Shown one piece after another: positions 6,949 to 10,032 of a DNA stretch of 10,032 bases. The position numbers and the translations under genes were made by a program. The notes under the pieces are model-generated. The model ran no database searches. It saw nothing but the letters and a program-made list of their open reading frames with translations, and was not told the origin of the DNA. This DNA is from Pirellulaceae bacterium (GTDB taxonomy: Bacteria > Planctomycetota > Planctomycetia > Pirellulales > Pirellulaceae): assembly GCA_013002105.1 (NCBI GenBank), contig JABDKS010000613.1, positions 1 to 10,032 on the forward strand. The letters run 5' to 3'. Position 1 is the stretch's first letter. Each line of letters begins with the position of its first letter.

Positions 6949-7008
6949 GGATCTCCAAAATCCTAATCGACAAATTCCAAATCGACTATCGGCAGTTTTT
7001 TGCGGCTT
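6905..7008. promoter_or_regulatory. Divergent intergenic region, aspC and GMC oxidoreductase
   Basis: The 104 bp between the divergent starts must hold the promoters of both genes unless they lie inside coding sequence. I see no good -35/-10 pair on either strand. The main structure is a two-copy 15-bp direct repeat at 6957-6986 and an AT-rich stretch ending in T6 (6996-7001) just before the GMC start. Neither gene has a clear Shine-Dalgarno directly upstream. Confidence 0.6.
6957..6986. repeat. Two-copy 15-bp direct repeat in the divergent promoter region
   Basis: AAAATCCTAATCGAC (6957-6971) is followed directly by AAATTCCAAATCGAC (6972-6986), 13 of 15 bases identical. Its placement midway between two divergent starts would suit a paired operator, but the two-copy length also fits simple slippage. 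Confidence 0.6.
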
Positions 7009-8436
7009 ATGCCAAATCCGGACATCATCATCGTCGGCGCCGGCTCGGCCGGCTGCATTCTGGCTCATCAGCTGTCCCGGCAAGCCGCACAGCGGGTGCT
7101 GTTGATAGAACCGCCGTCATCCTCGGCCCCGGCGGCAGACCGCCAGAGACCCTCCCATTGGCTGAATCTATTGGGCAGCAGCGAGGATTGGAATTTCGTG
7201 ACCGCGGCGGCACCCTCGCTTGCCGGCCGCGCAATTCCTTGGCCACGCGGTCGCGGCCTGGGTGGCAGCAGCCGGATCAATGCCATGATCTGGTTTCCCC
7301 CGACATCGGCAGACCTGGATAACATTGCCGCATCGATCGATCTGCCGGCGGCAGCGGTGACAGAGTCATTTGCGGCGATCGAGTCGTTGGTCCAAGTGGA
7401 GCGGCCCCGCTGGACGAGCGGTGCGACCGATGCATTCCTGGCAGCGGTCAATCATTGCGACAATCCGTTCGATGGGGGGATCGACGCCGACGCGACGGTC
7501 TATCGTCGATCCAATCGCAACGGTCGACGCTGGACGCCAGAGGCGTTACTGGACGACCGCGTCGAAATACTGCGAGCAGCGGTCGACTGCGTTTTGTTTC
7601 AAGGCGACCGGGCTGTCGGGGTCCGGACCGCCCAGGGGGATGCGATTCGTTGCCATCAACGGGTCGTGCTTTGCGCCGGAGCGATCGCCACACCCACCAT
7701 TCTGATACGCAGTGGAATCGGTCCATCGGATGACCTGAAGCGTTGCAACATCGATGTTCGACAGGACTCGCCCGCAGTGGGCGCCAATCTGCAAGATCAC
7801 TTGATCATGCCGGTGGTATTTGGCGTGAGCGATCAGGATCGATTCCACAGTGAACCATCCGATGATCACATTGGACAATGGGAATCCCAAGGTGGCGGCC
7901 CGATTGCGTCGAACTTGGCCGAAGCTGGTGGGCTGTTTGACCAACAACGCATTCAGATTCATGTCACACCAACACACTATCTGACCTATCCCCGTGCCGA
8001 CGCGCCCGCAGCGATGACGATCGGTGTGAACGTCACCCAACCGCATTCGCGTGGCCGAATCGTGATCACGTCCTCCGATCCGTACGCCCGACCTCGCATC
8101 GAGCCGAACTATCTGGCATCAGGTAACGATTTACAAAAAACCATCGACGCGGTCCGGATGGCTAGAAAGCTTGCTGAACGTCAGCCGCTGGCAAGTTTTG
8201 TCACTGGCGAGTTGGTACCTGGGACGCGGCGCGAGAGTGATGAATCGATTGCCAAGTCGATCGCCAGATACGCACAAACGCTTTATCATTGCGCCGGTAC
8301 TGTCTCGGGCGTCATATTGCCCGCAGAGAATCTACACGTGGTTGACGCCTCGGTCTTGCACCGGATTACCTACGGCAACCCCAACGCAACGGTGATGACC
8401 CTGGCTCACTGCATCGCGCAACGGATGCGGTCGTGA
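7009..8436 (+). CDS. GMC-family FAD-dependent oxidoreductase
   Basis: Flavoenzyme of the glucose-methanol-choline family, which oxidises alcohols or similar substrates; 475 aa, somewhat short against the usual 500-560. FAD dinucleotide fold IIIVGAGSAGCILAHQL (6-22) with acidic Glu34 in LLIEPP. GMC signature 1 GRGLGGSSRINAM (81-93), signature 2 GAIATPTILIRSGIGP (224-239), then VGANLQDH (257-264). The C-terminal domain ends with HVVDASVLHRITYGNPNATVM (443-463). The predicted catalytic pair is His427 (in YHCAGT) and Asn459 (in GNPNA), as in choline-oxidase-like members. The usual HxxGTCxMG reads HCAGTVSGV here, so the cysteine and methionine are missing. No signal peptide is visible, so it is probably cytoplasmic. 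The ATG at 7009 is chosen because the FAD strand starts within five residues; an in-frame TTG at 7000 is possible. It is a single gene, divergent from aspC. The substrate is unknown and neighbours give no clue. Confidence 0.93.
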   Translation: MPNPDIIIVGAGSAGCILAHQLSRQAAQRVLLIEPPSSSAPAADRQRPSHWLNLLGSSEDWNFVTAAAPSLAGRAIPWPRGRGLGGSSRINAMIWFPPTSADLDNIAASIDLPAAAVTESFAAIESLVQVERPRWTSGATDAFLAAVNHCDNPFDGGIDADATVYRRSNRNGRRWTPEALLDDRVEILRAAVDCVLFQGDRAVGVRTAQGDAIRCHQRVVLCAGAIATPTILIRSGIGPSDDLKRCNIDVRQDSPAVGANLQDHLIMPVVFGVSDQDRFHSEPSDDHIGQWESQGGGPIASNLAEAGGLFDQQRIQIHVTPTHYLTYPRADAPAAMTIGVNVTQPHSRGRIVITSSDPYARPRIEPNYLASGNDLQKTIDAVRMARKLAERQPLASFVTGELVPGTRRESDESIAKSIARYAQTLYHCAGTVSGVILPAENLHVVDASVLHRITYGNPNATVMTLAHCIAQRMRS

Positions 8437-8445
8437 GACAAGAAG

Positions 8446-8469
8446 ATCGCACGCCCTAGAGCGTGCGAT
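8446..8469. terminator. Hairpin between convergent genes, probable terminator
   Basis: A perfect 9-bp stem, ATCGCACGC (8446-8454) pairing with GCGTGCGAT (8461-8469), with a 6-nt loop CCTAGA. It starts 9 bp after the GMC stop codon and 28 bp beyond the DUF1559 stop. On the minus strand the stem is followed by CTTCTTGTCT, a modest T-rich tail that suits termination of the DUF1559 transcript. On the plus strand the following bases are G-rich, so it is a weaker intrinsic terminator in that direction. Confidence 0.75.
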
Positions 8470-8497
8470 GGGACGGGTGATTTGTCACTGAAACGGT

Positions 8498-9739
8498 CTA
8501 CTGGTTGAGTTGTTCTTCGACCGTTTCGCGGCTCGCACGCGTTCCCAACGCACCCCAAAGTCCATACGGGCTCTCGGATCCAGGTGCTTGGTTGCCCGCG
8601 GCATTGAACTGAACCGTGCCATTGCTGGGATTTCCTGCTTCGATTGAATCGGTAATGAAGATCACGGCTCCGTCACCCATCAAGATGTGAGCACCACCGA
8701 TGTGTCGACTGCCTGGCGGCACGATTCCCCAACCGGTTGCACCGAACCGGACACAGGTTTCCGCATTCGGGGGCAGGATGGTGTTCATGCTGCTGAAGAC
8801 CGCGTTTCCGCTGGCCCAGCGGAAACCGCGAGCCTGGTTGGCAGCGACCATGGAAGTAACCGACGGTTCCCAGAACCTTGGGCGTTTGGGATCAATGTCG
8901 TCACGACAATCGATGGGGTTGTTGTGAATGCCATTGGACGAGGTTCCGGTGTTGACCAGTGTTCGCACGTCGCGATCACCCAAGTCGGATGGGATTTCGC
9001 CCGCAGCAATCGTGTTGGAAAGTCCGTCCAGCACATCGCGGAATTTGGTTTCGGTTCGTGCGCGAAACATGCCACGCGCGGACGCACGGAATCGATCATT
9101 TCGATAACTGCTGAAATTCAACCGGCTGTTATACGGTCCAGCGTCCATGTAATTGGTCGCATCGCCCACGCAGGCGGCGTAGTTGGTACGTCCCATCGCG
9201 GGCAGGCCAACTCCAGGATCACTTGGACAGCGAAACGTTGGGACCTCGGTCATCCAAGGCGCGTAGGCGGTGTTTCGTACGTTGGTCGACGGTGATTCGT
9301 TGTCTTCATCCGTCGGCGACGGTCCCATTGGCGGCCAAGGTGGGTTGCGAATGGTACCGGGTGCGGACAGGTCGACTGTGTTGGGATAGCTGATCTGATC
9401 CCACAATCCCTGTTGTTCGATGAACGGCAAAATACCGACCAGATAACTGAGCTGTTGGTTGTTGCTGCGATCTGACGCATTGTAATAGCGGTCGGCACCG
9501 GTCAGTGGCCCGCCTGTTCCGCCCAACTGGATGGGCAATTGTTTGAACGCCGAATGGTAGTTGTGCAGCCCCAAGCCGAGCTGCTTGAAATTGTTACTGC
9601 AACTCATGCGGCGAGCTGCTTCGCGAGCCGCTTGGACGGCCGGCAGCAGCAAGCCGATCAAGATGCCGATAATCGCAATGACGACCAACAACTCCACAAG
9701 TGTAAATCCGCTTGAGCTGCGATTTGGATGATGGTTCAT
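8498..9739 (-). CDS. DUF1559 family protein with prepilin-type N-terminus
   Basis: Member of the large planctomycete family of pseudopilin-like proteins (DUF1559, also called SBP_bac_10); 413 aa. The N-terminus has a prepilin peptidase site after Gly11 (SSSG/FTLVELLVV) with Glu16 at position +5, and one hydrophobic helix (12-37). The family block LLPAVQAAREAARRMSCSNN (31-50) leads to KQLGLGLHNYH (52-62). A Cys pair (Cys171 in FRCPSDP, Cys190 in NYAACVGD) lies in the globular part. The H-x9-DG motif is at His346 to Asp356-Gly357. The typical ending SPYGLWGALGTRASRE follows at 389-404. The protein is probably exported, processed and held by its helix in the cytoplasmic membrane or a pilus-like assembly; the family's biological role is not settled. 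The ATG at 9739 has GGAA 7 nt upstream. It lies 41 bp after the small lipoprotein gene, with which it is probably co-transcribed. Confidence 0.96.
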   Translation of the reverse strand: MNHHPNRSSSGFTLVELLVVIAIIGILIGLLLPAVQAAREAARRMSCSNNFKQLGLGLHNYHSAFKQLPIQLGGTGGPLTGADRYYNASDRSNNQQLSYLVGILPFIEQQGLWDQISYPNTVDLSAPGTIRNPPWPPMGPSPTDEDNESPSTNVRNTAYAPWMTEVPTFRCPSDPGVGLPAMGRTNYAACVGDATNYMDAGPYNSRLNFSSYRNDRFRASARGMFRARTETKFRDVLDGLSNTIAAGEIPSDLGDRDVRTLVNTGTSSNGIHNNPIDCRDDIDPKRPRFWEPSVTSMVAANQARGFRWASGNAVFSSMNTILPPNAETCVRFGATGWGIVPPGSRHIGGAHILMGDGAVIFITDSIEAGNPSNGTVQFNAAGNQAPGSESPYGLWGALGTRASRETVEEQLNQ

Positions 9740-9745
9740 GATTGA

Positions 9746-9769
9746 GTTCCAAAATCAAACGTTCCAAAA
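9746..9769. repeat. Short direct repeat in the lipoprotein-DUF1559 spacer
   Basis: GTTCCAAAA occurs at 9746-9754 and again at 9761-9769, 15 bp apart. On the minus strand each reads TTTTGGAAC; the copy nearer the DUF1559 start supplies its weak ribosome site (GGAA). It may be no more than a duplicated ribosome-site region. Confidence 0.45.
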
Positions 9770-9780
9770 AGTGAAGGGTC

Positions 9781-9957
9781 TTATCGGTCTTCCGCTTCGC
9801 GCTCTTCAGCTTCCCTCGCGGCGTTGGCCTGTTCGATTTCGGTCGGCTGATAAGTTTCGGTCGGTTGAATCACCGTGTTACCGCTTTCACCACATCCGGT
9901 GAGCGAAGAAACGGCGATGGCAAAACCAAGGATGAGCGTTGAAAAAATGATTCTCAT
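9781..9957 (-). CDS. Small lipoprotein encoded upstream of DUF1559 gene
   Basis: A 58-aa predicted lipoprotein. A short basic start (MRIIF) and hydrophobic core (4-18) lead to the lipobox LTGC (19-22), with lipidated Cys22. The mature part is only about 37 residues, with polar Thr/Gln/Pro content (TVIQPTETYQPTE) and a highly charged Glu/Arg tail (48-58), likely helical. The frame is open upstream to an ATG at 10026, giving 81 aa, but that start would put 23 polar residues before the signal peptide, so the ATG at 9957 is preferred. No strong ribosome site is seen (AGG about 12 nt upstream). It has no recognised domain. Tiny lipoproteins are often found beside DUF1559 genes in planctomycetes, and the 41-bp spacing suggests one transcript. 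Function is unknown. Confidence 0.75.
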   Translation of the reverse strand: MRIIFSTLILGFAIAVSSLTGCGESGNTVIQPTETYQPTEIEQANAAREAEEREAEDR

Positions 9958-10032
9958 GATGAGTCGATACCTGAGTGGTCGATTTTCAAATTGACGATGC
10001 TGGCCAGCGAGACAATTGGAATTCATTACACC

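Noticed and set aside
6905..6973. Extension of aspC to an in-frame TTG at 6973.
   Set aside because: The extra 23 residues do not resemble aminotransferase N-termini, and the start is a rare codon without a ribosome site.
7546..8046. Minus-strand open frame of 166 codons opposite the GMC gene.
   Set aside because: It is a shadow of the conserved GMC frame, with no domain or start signal.
8687..9295. Plus-strand open frame of 202 codons opposite the DUF1559 gene.
   Set aside because: It is antisense to conserved DUF1559 sequence, including the H-x9-DG region, and its translation shows no domain.
1..10032. Mobile elements, tRNA or rRNA genes, defence systems or a phage module.
   Set aside because: I saw no transposase or integrase motif, no terminal inverted repeats and no RNA-gene pattern; the genes form ordinary chromosomal units.

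Overview
This window most likely comes from a planctomycete, probably a Pirellulaceae member of the Rhodopirellula type. The strongest sign is the gene at 8498-9739. It encodes a DUF1559 protein with a prepilin-type N-terminal methylation motif and the H-x9-DG C-terminal motif, a family that is massively expanded in Planctomycetota. Gaps between unrelated genes of about 100-340 bp and few strong Shine-Dalgarno sites fit this. The genus is an inference.

Layout. Positions 1-5353, minus strand: an oligopeptide/dipeptide ABC importer operon in the order oppA (5353 to 3386), oppB (3242 to 2313), oppC (2316 to 1078), oppD (1074 to 70) and oppF (from 70, cut by the window edge). oppB/oppC overlap by 4 nt, oppD starts 3 nt after oppC, and oppD/oppF overlap by 1 nt, so these four are tightly coupled. 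oppA is separated from oppB by 143 bp that carries a 17-bp tandem repeat. Positions 5354-5689: a 336-bp gap with two further short tandem-repeat clusters. Positions 5690-6904, minus: a class I aspartate aminotransferase (aspC), with a possible 15-codon leader peptide overlapping its start. Positions 6905-7008: a divergent regulatory region. Positions 7009-8436, plus: a GMC-family FAD oxidoreductase of unknown substrate. A perfect hairpin at 8446-8469 lies between the convergent ends of the GMC gene and the DUF1559 gene. Positions 9957-8498, minus: a small lipoprotein gene followed by the DUF1559 pseudopilin-like gene, probably one transcript.

How the genes work together. OppA would capture peptides outside the inner membrane, OppB/OppC form the channel, and OppD/OppF hydrolyse ATP. 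Imported peptides yield amino acids, and AspC links aspartate to glutamate and the TCA cycle, but no direct functional link between opp and aspC is shown. The GMC enzyme and the lipoprotein/DUF1559 pair look like independent units.

I see no mobile element, CRISPR array, tRNA, rRNA or defence system, and nothing that amounts to a clearly new system. The most unusual signals are the short 15- or 17-bp direct repeats in four of the five gaps longer than about 40 bp that separate genes, the roughly 100-residue insertions in both OppC and OppA, and the coupled leader ORF in front of aspC.
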